A program made the translations under genes and the position numbers. Source: an uncultured Eubacteriales bacterium (GTDB lineage: Bacteria > Bacillota > Clostridia > Oscillospirales > CAG-272). Taken from it: 64,000 nucleotides of DNA. Positions 36,229 through 45,958 of the stretch are shown here, piece by piece; the first letter of the stretch is position 1; the number at the start of each line of letters is the position of its first letter. The stretch lies in NCBI GenBank assembly GCA_905205065.1, contig CAJLCI010000009.1:1-64000 (forward strand). Direction: 5' to 3'. The notes under the pieces were generated by a model, which had not been told where the DNA came from, did not search any database, and saw only the letters and a program-made list of their open reading frames with translations.

Positions 36229-36265
36229 GCGGAAAAGCATGTTAACAGCTTTTCCGCTTTCTGTA
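36229..36265 (+). terminator. Terminator after rubredoxin
   Basis: The perfect stem GCGGAAAAGC / GCTTTTCCGC (36229-36257) is followed by TTTCTGTATTTTC. Confidence 0.85.
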
Positions 36266-36365
36266 TTTTCATTATGGACAATTTTACTATATTCTGTAAA
36301 GCTGCAAATACTTATAAAAGCGGTTGTTTTCCTTATATTACAGTTTTTTTCTTTTAGTAAAGGTT

Positions 36366-36393
36366 TTGACATATTTAAAGAATATAATATAAT
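36366..36393 (+). promoter_or_regulatory. gpmI promoter
   Basis: TTGACA (36366-36371) and TATAAT (36388-36393) have a 16-base spacer, about 100 bases before gpmI. Confidence 0.7.
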
Positions 36394-36493
36394 TATTAAA
36401 TACTTTAGGAAGCGAAATATTTCACTTGTCTTCTTATAAAAGTCCGTTTAAGTTCAAAGTATAATAAAGTAAAAAGAAAGGCTTGGTTATTTA

Positions 36494-38143
36494 ATGAAAC
36501 TAACTAAATCAGATAAATTCGCAGGTATAAAGGGGCCTCTCCTCACAATTGTAATGGACGGTGTAGGACTAAATGCTCCCGGTAACGGAAACGCAGTTGA
36601 AGCCGCATATACACCAACTCTTGATATGCTCATGAAAAAATATCCGATGGTAACTCTTAAGGCTCACGGGACCGCAGTCGGCCTTCCCTCGGACGATGAC
36701 ATGGGAAATTCTGAAGTAGGTCACAATGCACTCGGATCAGGACAGGTTTTTGCTCAAGGCGCACTGCTTGTTTCAAACTCGATTTCTTCCGGCAAAATGT
36801 TTGAATCGGAAACCTGGAAAGCCGCCGTTAAAAACGTACTTGACAATAACAGCACTATGCACTTTCTCGGTCTTTTCTCAGACGGAAATGTTCATTCCAA
36901 TATCGAACACCTACGAAGCATGATTGAACATGCAAAAAAAGACGGAATAGGACGCGTTAGAATTCACATTTTGTTAGACGGCCGTGATGTTGGTGAAACA
37001 ACAGCTCTTGAATATATCGATCCCTTTGAGGATTTTCTGAAAGAACTCAGAAGCGATAACTTTGACATCTGCATCGCCTCCGGTGGAGGAAGAATGAAAA
37101 TAACAATGGACCGTTATGAAGCTGACTGGTCCATGGTAGAACGCGGCTGGCATACCCATGTACTCGGAGACGCACGTCGTTTTGCATCCGCATCAGAGGC
37201 GGTGAAAACCCTGCGCGACGAGACTCACGCAATAGATCAGGATATCGATCCCTTTGTAATTGAAAAAGACGGCAGTCCGGTCGGTACAATTGAAAACGGC
37301 GACACTGTCATCTTTTATAATTTCCGCGGAGATCGTTCTCTTGAAATATCAAGAGCCTTTGAAAGCGGTCAGGATTTTGATAAATTTGAGAGAATACGCG
37401 TACCGAAAGTCTATTATGCCGGAATGCTTGAATATGACGGAGATCTGCATATTCCTGAACATTATCTTGTAAATCCTCCGGAAATTACAAATACACTCGG
37501 AGAATACCTTGCCGGAACCGGTATCAGTCAGCTTGCTATATCAGAAACACAGAAATACGGTCATGTCACTTATTTCTGGAACGGAAACAAATCCGGAAAG
37601 TTCTCCGAGGAGCTTGAAACATACATTGAAATTCCAAGCGATATAATTCCGTTTGAGCAGCGTCCGTGGATGAAATGCGCAGAAATCACAGATAAGCTTA
37701 TCGAAATGCTTCTATCAGGAAAATACAAATATCTGAGATGCAATTATCCTAACGGCGACATGGTAGGACACACCGGAAATTATCAGGCGACAGTTATAAG
37801 TGTCGAGGCTCTTGACCTTCAGCTCGCACGTATTCTTCCGGTAATCGATAAACTGCAAGGTGCGGTTATCATAACGGCAGACCACGGCAACGCCGACGAA
37901 ATGTACGAAATCGATAAAAAAACAAAAACACCTAAAATAAGCGCGGAAGGAAATCCGAAAGCAAAGACAAGCCACACTTTAAACCCTGTTCCATGCATAT
38001 TTTATGATAATTTCAATTCCGACAAATATAATGTAAAAACAAACGTTTCATACGGACTGTCAAACATTGCAGCGACAACAGTAAACCTTCTCGGCTATGA
38101 AGCGCCGGATATGTGGGATAATTCTATTATAGAAGCCAAATAA
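36494..38143 (+). CDS. gpmI: 2,3-bisphosphoglycerate-independent phosphoglycerate mutase
   Basis: GpmI interconverts 3- and 2-phosphoglycerate in glycolysis using two metals and a phosphoserine. The 549-residue protein is somewhat longer than the usual about 510. The catalytic serine is S73 in DDDMGNSEVGHNALGSG. FLGLFSDGNVHS, LDGRDV, NFRGDRSLEISRAF, NYPNGDMVGHTGN and IITADHGNADEM are all present. The start follows GAAAGG-CTT-GGTT. The gene stands alone, with its own promoter and a strong terminator. Confidence 0.96.
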   Translation: MKLTKSDKFAGIKGPLLTIVMDGVGLNAPGNGNAVEAAYTPTLDMLMKKYPMVTLKAHGTAVGLPSDDDMGNSEVGHNALGSGQVFAQGALLVSNSISSGKMFESETWKAAVKNVLDNNSTMHFLGLFSDGNVHSNIEHLRSMIEHAKKDGIGRVRIHILLDGRDVGETTALEYIDPFEDFLKELRSDNFDICIASGGGRMKITMDRYEADWSMVERGWHTHVLGDARRFASASEAVKTLRDETHAIDQDIDPFVIEKDGSPVGTIENGDTVIFYNFRGDRSLEISRAFESGQDFDKFERIRVPKVYYAGMLEYDGDLHIPEHYLVNPPEITNTLGEYLAGTGISQLAISETQKYGHVTYFWNGNKSGKFSEELETYIEIPSDIIPFEQRPWMKCAEITDKLIEMLLSGKYKYLRCNYPNGDMVGHTGNYQATVISVEALDLQLARILPVIDKLQGAVIITADHGNADEMYEIDKKTKTPKISAEGNPKAKTSHTLNPVPCIFYDNFNSDKYNVKTNVSYGLSNIAATTVNLLGYEAPDMWDNSIIEAK

Positions 38144-38188
38144 ACAGTTCATTCCTGTTTATTACTTTACCGGACTTTACCAGCTAAT

Positions 38189-38226
38189 AAAAACGAGCCT
38201 TTGGCATAAACCTCAGGCTCGTTTTT
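38189..38226. terminator. Bidirectional terminator gpmI / SPFH gene
   Basis: AAAACGAGCCT and AGGCTCGTTTTT enclose a short loop between two convergent genes, with U-runs in both directions. Confidence 0.9.
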
Positions 38227-38317
38227 CCAATTAGTCAATCGGAAGAATACCTTAAAATAACCGCGAAGTCGTCTTTAATTCTGAACAGATCCTTTCTGTT
38301 TAATAACTTTCTATGAT

Positions 38318-39214
38318 TTAACCCTGCGTATTATTGTCTTCCTGCATATTCAGAATCGGCACAGTTCCATCCGACGCATAGACCTGCGGAAGCTCGCCGT
38401 TCCATCTGGAAACCTCATTGTACTGAATAAGTTCGTTTGTAAGAGAATTTGCTATTTTCTGATTTGCTTCTGCTTCCGCCTCTGCCGCAACTTTAACGGC
38501 GTATGCTTCTGCATCCGCATTTATCTTTGCCACTTCCGCGTTGGCGTTGGCCTGAATCTGAGCACGTTCCGCTTCCTGCTGTGCAATCATTGTTTTTTGC
38601 GCCTCTTCAATTTCTGCCTGAAGCTTTGACTGCTCTGCAACCTGCTTTGCCTCTACAGCATCTGTAAAAACATCCGTAAAATCAATATCTTCAATGGATA
38701 CAGAAATTATTTCTATACCGTACGCCTTCATTTCGGGAGAAAGAATCGATTCGACTTCAGTTGAAAGATCCTCTCGGCTCGCAACAAGATTTTCCGCGGT
38801 ACATTTTGAAAATACAGCCTTAACATCTTCCATAATTCTTGGATTCATCACTGTGTCATAGTAATACTGCCCTACATTTCTGTATAATTCCTGAGAAGTT
38901 TCTCTGTCAACGCTGTAATTTACCGAAACATTTACCTCTACCTGCTGAATATCACTGGAAAATGCGCTGAGCGTTACTGATTCCTTTTGTGCACGGTTAT
39001 CCATCTTAATTACATTTTGCCAAGGAAGCACAAAGTGAAGTCCCTCTGATAAGACATAGCTTTCCGTACGGCCGAAAGTAACAACAACGCCTGTATGTCC
39101 GGTCGGTACCTGTACAGTACACATAGCACTCAGTATAATCAATATTACTGCTGCCGCAATTACAAGAATCAGCTTCACGCTAATCTTTTTTCCGTTTGAT
39201 TTAAATTTGGTCAT
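38318..39214 (-). CDS. Prohibitin/SPFH-domain membrane protein
   Basis: A 298-residue protein with one N-terminal membrane helix (about 13-31) and an SPFH domain starting VPTGHTGVVVTFGRTESYVLSEGLHFVLPWQNVIKMDNR. A long Ala/Glu/Gln-rich coiled coil follows (about 185-265). It resembles HflC and prohibitins, which form ring or cage assemblies at the membrane and modulate proteases such as FtsH. No HflK partner lies beside it. A consensus promoter sits about 70 bases upstream, so it is probably a single-gene unit. Confidence 0.88.
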   Translation of the reverse strand: MTKFKSNGKKISVKLILVIAAAVILIILSAMCTVQVPTGHTGVVVTFGRTESYVLSEGLHFVLPWQNVIKMDNRAQKESVTLSAFSSDIQQVEVNVSVNYSVDRETSQELYRNVGQYYYDTVMNPRIMEDVKAVFSKCTAENLVASREDLSTEVESILSPEMKAYGIEIISVSIEDIDFTDVFTDAVEAKQVAEQSKLQAEIEEAQKTMIAQQEAERAQIQANANAEVAKINADAEAYAVKVAAEAEAEANQKIANSLTNELIQYNEVSRWNGELPQVYASDGTVPILNMQEDNNTQG

Positions 39215-39279
39215 TTAATTTTACTCCTTTATAATTATGTATTATGGTAATTTCAGTACTCTTACTTTCCATTGATATG

Positions 39280-39308
39280 ATTATATCATATAGTCATATG
39301 ATTGTCAA
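39280..39308 (-). promoter_or_regulatory. Promoter of the SPFH gene
   Basis: On the minus strand TTGACA (39303-39308) and TATAAT (39280-39285) are separated by 17 bases, a perfect consensus. Confidence 0.88.
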
Positions 39309-39360
39309 TAGCAATCTGATAATTTTTTATAAAATTTCATAATATGAAATAATAGCTCCG

Positions 39361-39635
39361 TTATAAGTCATTACAGCAGCGGACTGTACCTCCGTCTGGA
39401 AAAGTAAGTGAAAACCTCCGCTTAAAGAGTTAAACGCCCAAAGCGTCAAACAACTGTGGAATCTAACGCCTTTATAGTCAAACCTCTTTACAAGCGAACG
39501 TATTTACTGCTATACGTATTTATATCCTTTAGTGTTTAAAGTCGTTAGTGTTTACATCTGCTATTATTTACAGCCTTTAGTGTTTGCAGCCGAACGTGCT
39601 ACAGAAGTCGATATTTCACTTTTAGCTGCATTATT
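39361..39635 (+). repeat. Composite intergenic repeat, copy 2
   Basis: The head (39391-39438) reads GGAAAAGTAAGTGAAAACC followed by CTCCGCTTAAAGAG. About ten degenerate 15-16-bp units follow (39438-39605), for example AACGCCTTTATAGTCA. The tail is ATTTCACTTTTAGCTGC at 39612-39628. The element occupies nearly half of the 637-base gap before the phosphodiester glycosidase-like gene. The other half holds the divergent SPFH promoter and AT-rich sequence to 39851. Confidence 0.8.
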
Positions 39636-39851
39636 ATTTTCGTATAGCATATACAGAGAATTAACAAAATGAATACACATTTTATTCTAAGTTGTGATAT
39701 AATTACCTGCGAAATATACAGAATTACGATAATTTCGGTTATTCCTACATATACGTAAGCAAAAACTCATTTTTCACATTTTCAGGGTTATATATCAATT
39801 TTTAATCTCTGATTTAATACCCTATCGATATTATGAAAGGACCAATGTCTA

Positions 39852-41099
39852 ATGGCAGAACAAAATTCCGTTATAACTGCGGAAGATAAGGCTCAGGATA
39901 TTTTATCACTTGAAAAAGCTTCTATCATGCGTGAGAAAAACTCTGCAGGCAAAAATAAAAAAGCCAGTATCAAAAAATCGGAAAAGAAAATCTCTTCAAA
40001 AAACAAACCAAAAAGACGCAAACGTAAAATATTTATAACCCTCTCTTCGATTATCGGAGTAATTGTATGCTTGTATCTGATCGTTGCGTTTTCAAATATT
40101 CCGTTTATTGCATATTGGCGCGGTATTTGGATAGAAACAGCTATGACAACGGGAAAGCATCATTGGCTTGCAACTGCCTTCTTTCCTAAAAATACAATTG
40201 ACGAGGTAATGAAGAATTACACCACAAACTCAGGAGTAGTCGGCGGAAATGATCAGTTAGTCATGGCTGATGAAACAAGAGATGCAAGCAATGAAAAAGA
40301 TGAACCGGCAAATGAAAAACGTCCCGATGATATTCTCGGACAAAAAGAAATCAGTGTCGGAGATAAAGATTATGCAGGAAACACAGTTCTTGTAAACGAT
40401 ATCGAAGAAGGACTTATAATATCTGAAATTGTAAAGGGCAGCTTCAGAGGTCAGATTATGCTTATCGATGATCCGTCAAGAGTGTTTGTCGGGCAAACGC
40501 AGTATCAAAATAATACCGGAATGAGAATCCTTGATATGATGGAGGTTTACGGCGCAGTCGCCGGAATAAACGCAAGCGGATTCAACGATCCTGCAGGAAA
40601 CGGAAACGGAGGAACAATTGTCGGCCTATCATGTTCGGAAGGAAACTATTGGGGAAGTTATCTGTCCGGCTACAGCAGTATTGTTCTGACAACAGACGAT
40701 AAGCTCGTAGTGGGTGATATCGGAAGCTGGGATCAGTACAATATACGCGACGGAATTCAATTTTATCCTGTCTTAATTGCAGACGGCATACAGCAGGTAA
40801 CCGGATCGGCGGGGTATGGTCTTCAGCCAAGAACCGCAGTCGGTCAGAGAGAAGACGGCGTAATTGCCTTTCTTATTATTGACGGACGTGATGTGACATG
40901 GTCGGTTGGCTGCACCGTGGGCGATTTAGCCGAAATACTTATGGACTATAACATTGTAAATGCGGCCTGCTGTGACGGAGGAGCAAGCTCATGCCTCGCA
41001 TACGGCGGCGAAATCACTACAAAAAATTGTTCATGGAATCCGTCTATAGGCCGTATTCTCCCTAACGCGTTTATGGTAAGAAGTAAAAAGGCAGGCTAA
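39852..41099 (+). CDS. Phosphodiester glycosidase (NAGPA) domain membrane protein
   Basis: A 415-residue protein with a Lys-rich cytosolic N-terminus (about 30-58), one membrane helix (about 60-81), a linker, and an extracellular NAGPA-type domain (about 175-410). Family motifs include AVAGINASGFNDPAGNGNGGTIVG, GLQPRTAVGQREDGVIAFLIIDGR and a closing CCDGGASSCLAYGGE. Related domains trim N-acetylglucosamine-1-phosphodiester bonds or act on exopolysaccharide and wall polymers. The substrate here is unknown. It is an isolated gene after composite repeat copy 2. Confidence 0.88.
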   Translation: MAEQNSVITAEDKAQDILSLEKASIMREKNSAGKNKKASIKKSEKKISSKNKPKRRKRKIFITLSSIIGVIVCLYLIVAFSNIPFIAYWRGIWIETAMTTGKHHWLATAFFPKNTIDEVMKNYTTNSGVVGGNDQLVMADETRDASNEKDEPANEKRPDDILGQKEISVGDKDYAGNTVLVNDIEEGLIISEIVKGSFRGQIMLIDDPSRVFVGQTQYQNNTGMRILDMMEVYGAVAGINASGFNDPAGNGNGGTIVGLSCSEGNYWGSYLSGYSSIVLTTDDKLVVGDIGSWDQYNIRDGIQFYPVLIADGIQQVTGSAGYGLQPRTAVGQREDGVIAFLIIDGRDVTWSVGCTVGDLAEILMDYNIVNAACCDGGASSCLAYGGEITTKNCSWNPSIGRILPNAFMVRSKKAG

Positions 41100-41211
41100 G
41101 CGAAACATATATTCAATTTGATAATGCTTAATTTGACCAGCTCAAAAGACATCCTTAACACCGAGTACATATAATTTTTTTAAATTCTCAGTCCGAGCCG
41201 CAAATTTTTAC

Positions 41212-41240
41212 TTGACACAAAATTATCTTTGTGATATACT
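41212..41240 (+). promoter_or_regulatory. pyr operon promoter
   Basis: TTGACA (41212-41217) and TATACT (41235-41240) with a 17-base spacer drive the leader of the pyrimidine operon. Confidence 0.85.
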
Positions 41241-41246
41241 GTTACA

Positions 41247-41405
41247 GGCAACAATTTTTAAGTTGGTACAGAGATGCCGGCAAGATTGGTAACTTATGAT
41301 AAAGAATATGCTTTCATAATTTCTCTTTAAGATATCTTTATCTTTATTCTATTTATAGTATATTTATCAAATCTTGCTGAAAAGCAAGATTTTTTATTTG
41401 TTACC
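41247..41405 (+). promoter_or_regulatory. Attenuator-like leader of pyr operon, class unknown
   Basis: The terminator AATCTTGC (41370-41377) / GCAAGATT (41384-41391) is followed by TTTTTATTT. An identical GCAAGATT lies upstream at 41280-41287 and can pair with the 5' terminator arm, giving a mutually exclusive antiterminator. A TAAGTT/AACTTA stem (41259-41264 / 41291-41296) frames that element. GATAAAGA pairs with TCTTTATC around 41298-41345, and GGTAAC (41288-41293) could pair with GTTACC (41400-41405). I find no PyrR-binding consensus. Regulation by pyrimidines is inferred from the operon. Confidence 0.65.
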
Positions 41406-41491
41406 GGTTAGTTTTCTTATTTACATTAGAAGCGCGGTTTAAAATACCAGCGCCGAAATTTCAGATATACACTTAAATCAGGAGGAGTCAT

Positions 41492-42688
41492 ATGAAAACA
41501 ACAGACAGCGCATACAAAAATGAATTTCAGTCTTTTGCTTTTGACTTTCTGACCGATAACGGTTTTGCTTCCTATTTTTCAGAAAATTATATTATAGTTC
41601 CCGGTCTTTGTGATGTACACGTACATTTCAGAGAACCGGGTTTTTTATATAAAGAAACGATTAAAAGCGGTTGCAGAGCCGCAGCACACGGAGGATATAC
41701 GGCTGTATGTTCAATGCCGAATCTAAACCCTGTTCCGGACTCACTTAAAAATCTGAAGCCCCAGCTTGATGCAATCGAAAAATCGGCGGAAATCAAAGTG
41801 ATCCCGTACGGTGCGGTTACAGTCGGAGAAAGCGGCCGCGAGCTCTCCGATATGAAGGGCATGGCAGAATATGTGTGCGCTTTTTCCGATGACGGCAAAG
41901 GAGTTCAGCGAGAGGATATTATGAGACAGGCTATGCTTGAAGCCCGTTCACTCGGAAAAATCATAGCAGCTCACTGCGAAGACAACACACTTCTCCGCGG
42001 CGGATATATTCACGACGGAGAATATGCCCGTCAGCACGGACACCGCGGAATTTGCAGCGAAAGCGAATTCAGACAGATTGAAAGAGATATAAAGCTGTCT
42101 AAGGAAACGGGATGTGCATACCATGTGTGCCATATATCAGCAAAAGAAAGCGTAGACCTCATAAGAGACGCCAAAGCCGAGGGAGTCAATATTACCTGCG
42201 AAACTGCGCCGCATTATCTTGTACTTTGCGATGACAACCTTGAGGAGGACGGTCGATTTAAAATGAATCCTCCTCTCCGTGGCAAAGCAGACAGAGAAGC
42301 TCTGCTCCGCGGAATTGCGGACGGCACAATTGATATGGTTGCAACCGACCATGCACCTCACAGCGCCGAGGAAAAATCACGAGGACTTGAGAGAAGCCTG
42401 ATGGGAATTGTCGGACTTGAAACGGCTTTTCCGGTTCTCTATACAGAGCTCGTAATGAAAGGCTTCTGCAGCCTTGATAAACTTATCGACCTGATGTGCA
42501 TAGCACCCAGAAGACGCTTTGGTATAGACGGAAGTCACGATTTCGCAGTATTTGAAATTTCCGAACCCTATCATATAGACCCTGATAAATTTTACTCTCA
42601 AGGCAGGTCGACACCGTTTTCGGGCAGAAAGGTTTCCGGACGATGCGTGCTGACTGTTTCAAATGGAAAAATAGTATATAAAGAATAA
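41492..42688 (+). CDS. pyrC: Dihydroorotase
   Basis: PyrC, a binuclear zinc amidohydrolase, cyclises carbamoyl aspartate to dihydroorotate. The 398-residue protein has DVHVHFREPGF (first metal pair), AHCED, YHVCHISAKESV, TAPHYL and the catalytic aspartate in VATDHAPHSAEEKSRG. The bridging lysine position is taken by the DDGKG region, as in class I enzymes. The N-terminal amidohydrolase strand region is shorter than in B. subtilis PyrC. AGGAGG precedes the ATG. It is first gene of the pyrimidine operon. Confidence 0.95.
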   Translation: MKTTDSAYKNEFQSFAFDFLTDNGFASYFSENYIIVPGLCDVHVHFREPGFLYKETIKSGCRAAAHGGYTAVCSMPNLNPVPDSLKNLKPQLDAIEKSAEIKVIPYGAVTVGESGRELSDMKGMAEYVCAFSDDGKGVQREDIMRQAMLEARSLGKIIAAHCEDNTLLRGGYIHDGEYARQHGHRGICSESEFRQIERDIKLSKETGCAYHVCHISAKESVDLIRDAKAEGVNITCETAPHYLVLCDDNLEEDGRFKMNPPLRGKADREALLRGIADGTIDMVATDHAPHSAEEKSRGLERSLMGIVGLETAFPVLYTELVMKGFCSLDKLIDLMCIAPRRRFGIDGSHDFAVFEISEPYHIDPDKFYSQGRSTPFSGRKVSGRCVLTVSNGKIVYKE

Positions 42689-42740
42689 CCATCATAACGG
42701 AAAACTGTTAAAAAGAATCACATAACGGAGGAATACTATA

Positions 42741-45700
42741 ATGTCAAAACGAACGGATATTAAAAAAATAATGATAATCGGCTCAGGTCCTATTGTTATC
42801 GGACAGGCCGCAGAGTTTGACTATGCCGGAACACAGGCATGTCTTGCACTTAAAGAGGAAGGCTACGAGGTTGTTCTCTGCAATTCAAATCCCGCGACGA
42901 TAATGACGGATACCTCCATCGCTGACAAAGTATATATGGAACCGCTGACACTTGAATATATTGCACGTATATTAAGATACGAACGTCCGAATGCTATAAT
43001 TCCGGGAATTGGAGGACAGACCGGACTTAATTTAGCCATGCAGCTTGAAAAAAAGGGAGTGCTTAAAGAATGTTCGGTAGAGCTTCTCGGTACAAGCAGC
43101 AGGAGTATTGAACAGGCCGAGGACCGTGAACTTTTTAAAGAGCTTTGTCAGTCAATCGGAGAACCGACAATTCCTTCTGAAATCACCTATTCTCTTGAAG
43201 AGGCAAAAAAAGCCGCGTCTAACATTGGATATCCGGTTGTACTTCGTCCGGCCTTTACTTTGGGAGGTACAGGAGGTGGATTTGCAAATAACGAGACAGA
43301 ACTGATTGAAATCGGAACAAATGCGTTTAAGCTGTCACCGGTACATCAGGTACTTATAGAAAAAAGCGTAAAAGGCTTTAAAGAAATTGAGTTTGAAATG
43401 ATGCGTGACAAAAACGACAATGTTATCACGGTCTGCGGAATGGAAAATATAGATCCGGTAGGAGTTCATACCGGAGATTCTATAGTTGTCGCACCGATAA
43501 TGACGTTAAACGACCATGATCTAAAAATGCTCGGCGACAGTGCGGTAAAACTCATCAAAGCGCTGAAAATTGAAGGCGGATGCAACATACAGTTCGCGCT
43601 CAGCCCGGATTCAAGCGAATACTATCTTATAGAAGTAAATCCAAGGGTTTCCCGTTCGTCTGCACTTGCGTCAAAGGCAAGCGGATACCCAATCGCCAAG
43701 GTTACCGCCAAGGTTGCCGTAGGTATGTCTCTTGATGAGATAGTCATTGCAAATACAACGGCCGCCAAAGCTCCTGTTCTCGATTATGTTGTTGCAAAGC
43801 TTCCGCGTTTTCCATTTGACAAATTTGCCTCCGCTTCAAACGTCCTCGGAACACAGATGAAAGCAACCGGTGAAGTTATGGGAATCGGGTCGTCACTTGA
43901 AGAGTGTCTGCTCAAATCTGTAAGATGCCTTGAAACCGGAGCATCTCATTTCTGGCTTTCAAAGTTTGCAGACAAAAGCGAGCAGGAACTTATTGATTAT
44001 CTTTATGATTATAAAGATGACAGTATTTTTGCTGTAACTCAGCTGCTCCGGATCGGAACATCAGTTTCAAAGCTTCACGAAATAACAAAAATTACATCCT
44101 TTTTCCTTGAGTCACTGAAAAAAATCGTCGATATGGAACAATACATTTCTCTCCATAAAAACAATGTCACAGCGCTTAAGAGTGCAAAAAAGATGGGCTT
44201 TTCCGATAAAACCATCGCGGGACTTTGGAATACTGACGAAATTGAAGTTTACAAAATGAGGCACAGTGAAGAAATCAGCCCGGTATTCCGTATGGCGGAC
44301 ACGCTCCATACCGGGGCATATATTCCTTATTTCTACTCATCGTATTCCGAAAAGAACAAATCAGTCGTAACAGATAAAAAGAAAATAATTGTTCTCGGCG
44401 CAGGTCCGATTCGTATCGGACAAGGAGTTGAATTTGATTACTCTACCGTACATGCGGTTAAGACTATAAAGGAATGCGGCTACGAAGCGATAATTATCAA
44501 CAATAATCCGGAAACCGTATCGACCGATTACACTACGGCTGATAAACTGTACTTTGAGCCTCTTACACCTGAGGATGTAATGAATATCGTAGAGTTTGAA
44601 AAACCTGAGGGAGTAATTGCTTCCCTCGGAGGTCAAACAGCGATAAATCTCGCGCGGCCGCTTCGTGAACGCGGAGTCAAAATCATAGGGACAGACTGTG
44701 ATGCGATTGACAGGGCAGAAGACCGTGATATGTTTGAAAAGCTTCTGCTTTCGCTCAATATTCCTCAGCCCAAGGGTAAAGCCGTTACAAACATTGAAGA
44801 CGGCGTCAGCGCCGCGGATGAAATCGGATATCCGGTACTTGTCAGACCTTCGTTTGTTCTCGGCGGACGTGCGATGCAAATTGTTTCAAATGAAGATCAG
44901 CTTCGTCATTATCTGAAAACTGCCGTTGCAATTGACGAGGACAAGCCGGTTCTTGTTGACAAATATATCGTCGGTAAGGAAGTCGAAGTTGACGCAATAT
45001 GCGACGGAAGGGATGTATTTGTTCCGGGAATTATGGAACTCGTTGAACGAACGGGAGTTCATAGCGGAGATTCTATCAGCGTGTATCCTCCGTTCAGCAT
45101 TTCACCGAAGGTCAAAGGAATTATTCTGCAGTATGCTAAAAGGCTCGGTCTCGGCATCGGAATACAAGGGCTTTTCAATGTGCAGTTTATTGTTGACAAA
45201 GATGAAAATGTTTATATTATAGAGGTAAATCCCCGCTCCTCACGCACCGTACCGTTTCTTTCAAAAGCAACTGGCTACAGTCTCGCAGATATTGCAACCG
45301 AAGTTATTCTCGGAAAAAGCCTTAAAGAACAAGGAATCTTTGATATTTATCCTGACGAAAAGAAAAGATGGTATGTTAAAGTTCCGGTATTCTCTTTCAG
45401 CAAGATACGCGGCTTAGATGCTTACCTGTCACCTGAAATGAAATCCACAGGAGAGGCAATCGGATATGATAATAAGCTGAACCGAGCCCTTTATAAAGCC
45501 CTTCAGGCCTCCGGTATGCATCTGCAGAACTACGGGACTGTATTCGCCACTATTTCCGACAGGGACAAGGAAGAGGCTCTGCCGCTTATACGCAGGTTTT
45601 ATAATCTCGGTTTTAACATTGAAGCTACAAGCGGGACCGCCGAATATCTGAAAAAGAATTGTATACGTACAAGAATTTTGCATAAAATAGGGGAAGGAAG

Positions 45701-45914
45701 CGACGATATTCCGACAGCTATAAGACAGGGACACATTGCGTATGTGATTAACACAAGTGACGTCGCATCGCTCGGACAGCTTACGGACGGATATAAAATT
45801 CGTACATTAGCCACGGAAAATAATATAACCATGTTTACTGCTCTTGATACAGTCAGAGTGCTTTTAGACGTACTTGAAGAAACAACACTCTGCGTATCAA
45901 CAATAGATTCTTAA
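42741..45914 (+). CDS. carB: Carbamoyl-phosphate synthase large subunit
   Basis: CarB makes carbamoyl phosphate from bicarbonate, ammonia and two ATP. The 1057-residue protein shows the internal duplication: two Rossmann/ATP-grasp halves (GSGPIVIGQAAEFDYAGTQA near residue 13 and GAGPIRIGQGVEFDYSTVHA near 550), each with LVRPS/VLRPAFTLGG loops, and a C-terminal MGS-like regulatory domain (about 930-1057). The glutaminase subunit carA is not in the window, so CarA must be encoded elsewhere, or ammonia used directly. It sits 52 bases after pyrC. Confidence 0.96.
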   Translation: MSKRTDIKKIMIIGSGPIVIGQAAEFDYAGTQACLALKEEGYEVVLCNSNPATIMTDTSIADKVYMEPLTLEYIARILRYERPNAIIPGIGGQTGLNLAMQLEKKGVLKECSVELLGTSSRSIEQAEDRELFKELCQSIGEPTIPSEITYSLEEAKKAASNIGYPVVLRPAFTLGGTGGGFANNETELIEIGTNAFKLSPVHQVLIEKSVKGFKEIEFEMMRDKNDNVITVCGMENIDPVGVHTGDSIVVAPIMTLNDHDLKMLGDSAVKLIKALKIEGGCNIQFALSPDSSEYYLIEVNPRVSRSSALASKASGYPIAKVTAKVAVGMSLDEIVIANTTAAKAPVLDYVVAKLPRFPFDKFASASNVLGTQMKATGEVMGIGSSLEECLLKSVRCLETGASHFWLSKFADKSEQELIDYLYDYKDDSIFAVTQLLRIGTSVSKLHEITKITSFFLESLKKIVDMEQYISLHKNNVTALKSAKKMGFSDKTIAGLWNTDEIEVYKMRHSEEISPVFRMADTLHTGAYIPYFYSSYSEKNKSVVTDKKKIIVLGAGPIRIGQGVEFDYSTVHAVKTIKECGYEAIIINNNPETVSTDYTTADKLYFEPLTPEDVMNIVEFEKPEGVIASLGGQTAINLARPLRERGVKIIGTDCDAIDRAEDRDMFEKLLLSLNIPQPKGKAVTNIEDGVSAADEIGYPVLVRPSFVLGGRAMQIVSNEDQLRHYLKTAVAIDEDKPVLVDKYIVGKEVEVDAICDGRDVFVPGIMELVERTGVHSGDSISVYPPFSISPKVKGIILQYAKRLGLGIGIQGLFNVQFIVDKDENVYIIEVNPRSSRTVPFLSKATGYSLADIATEVILGKSLKEQGIFDIYPDEKKRWYVKVPVFSFSKIRGLDAYLSPEMKSTGEAIGYDNKLNRALYKALQASGMHLQNYGTVFATISDRDKEEALPLIRRFYNLGFNIEATSGTAEYLKKNCIRTRILHKIGEGSDDIPTAIRQGHIAYVINTSDVASLGQLTDGYKIRTLATENNITMFTALDTVRVLLDVLEETTLCVSTIDS

Positions 45915-45958
45915 AAATTACGGTAAATCGGCGCTGATAATAGAAAGGAGCCCTGAAA

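Noticed and set aside
41247..41405. PyrR-binding attenuator
   Set aside because: The conserved PyrR binding-loop consensus is not present. The leader is reported as unclassified instead.
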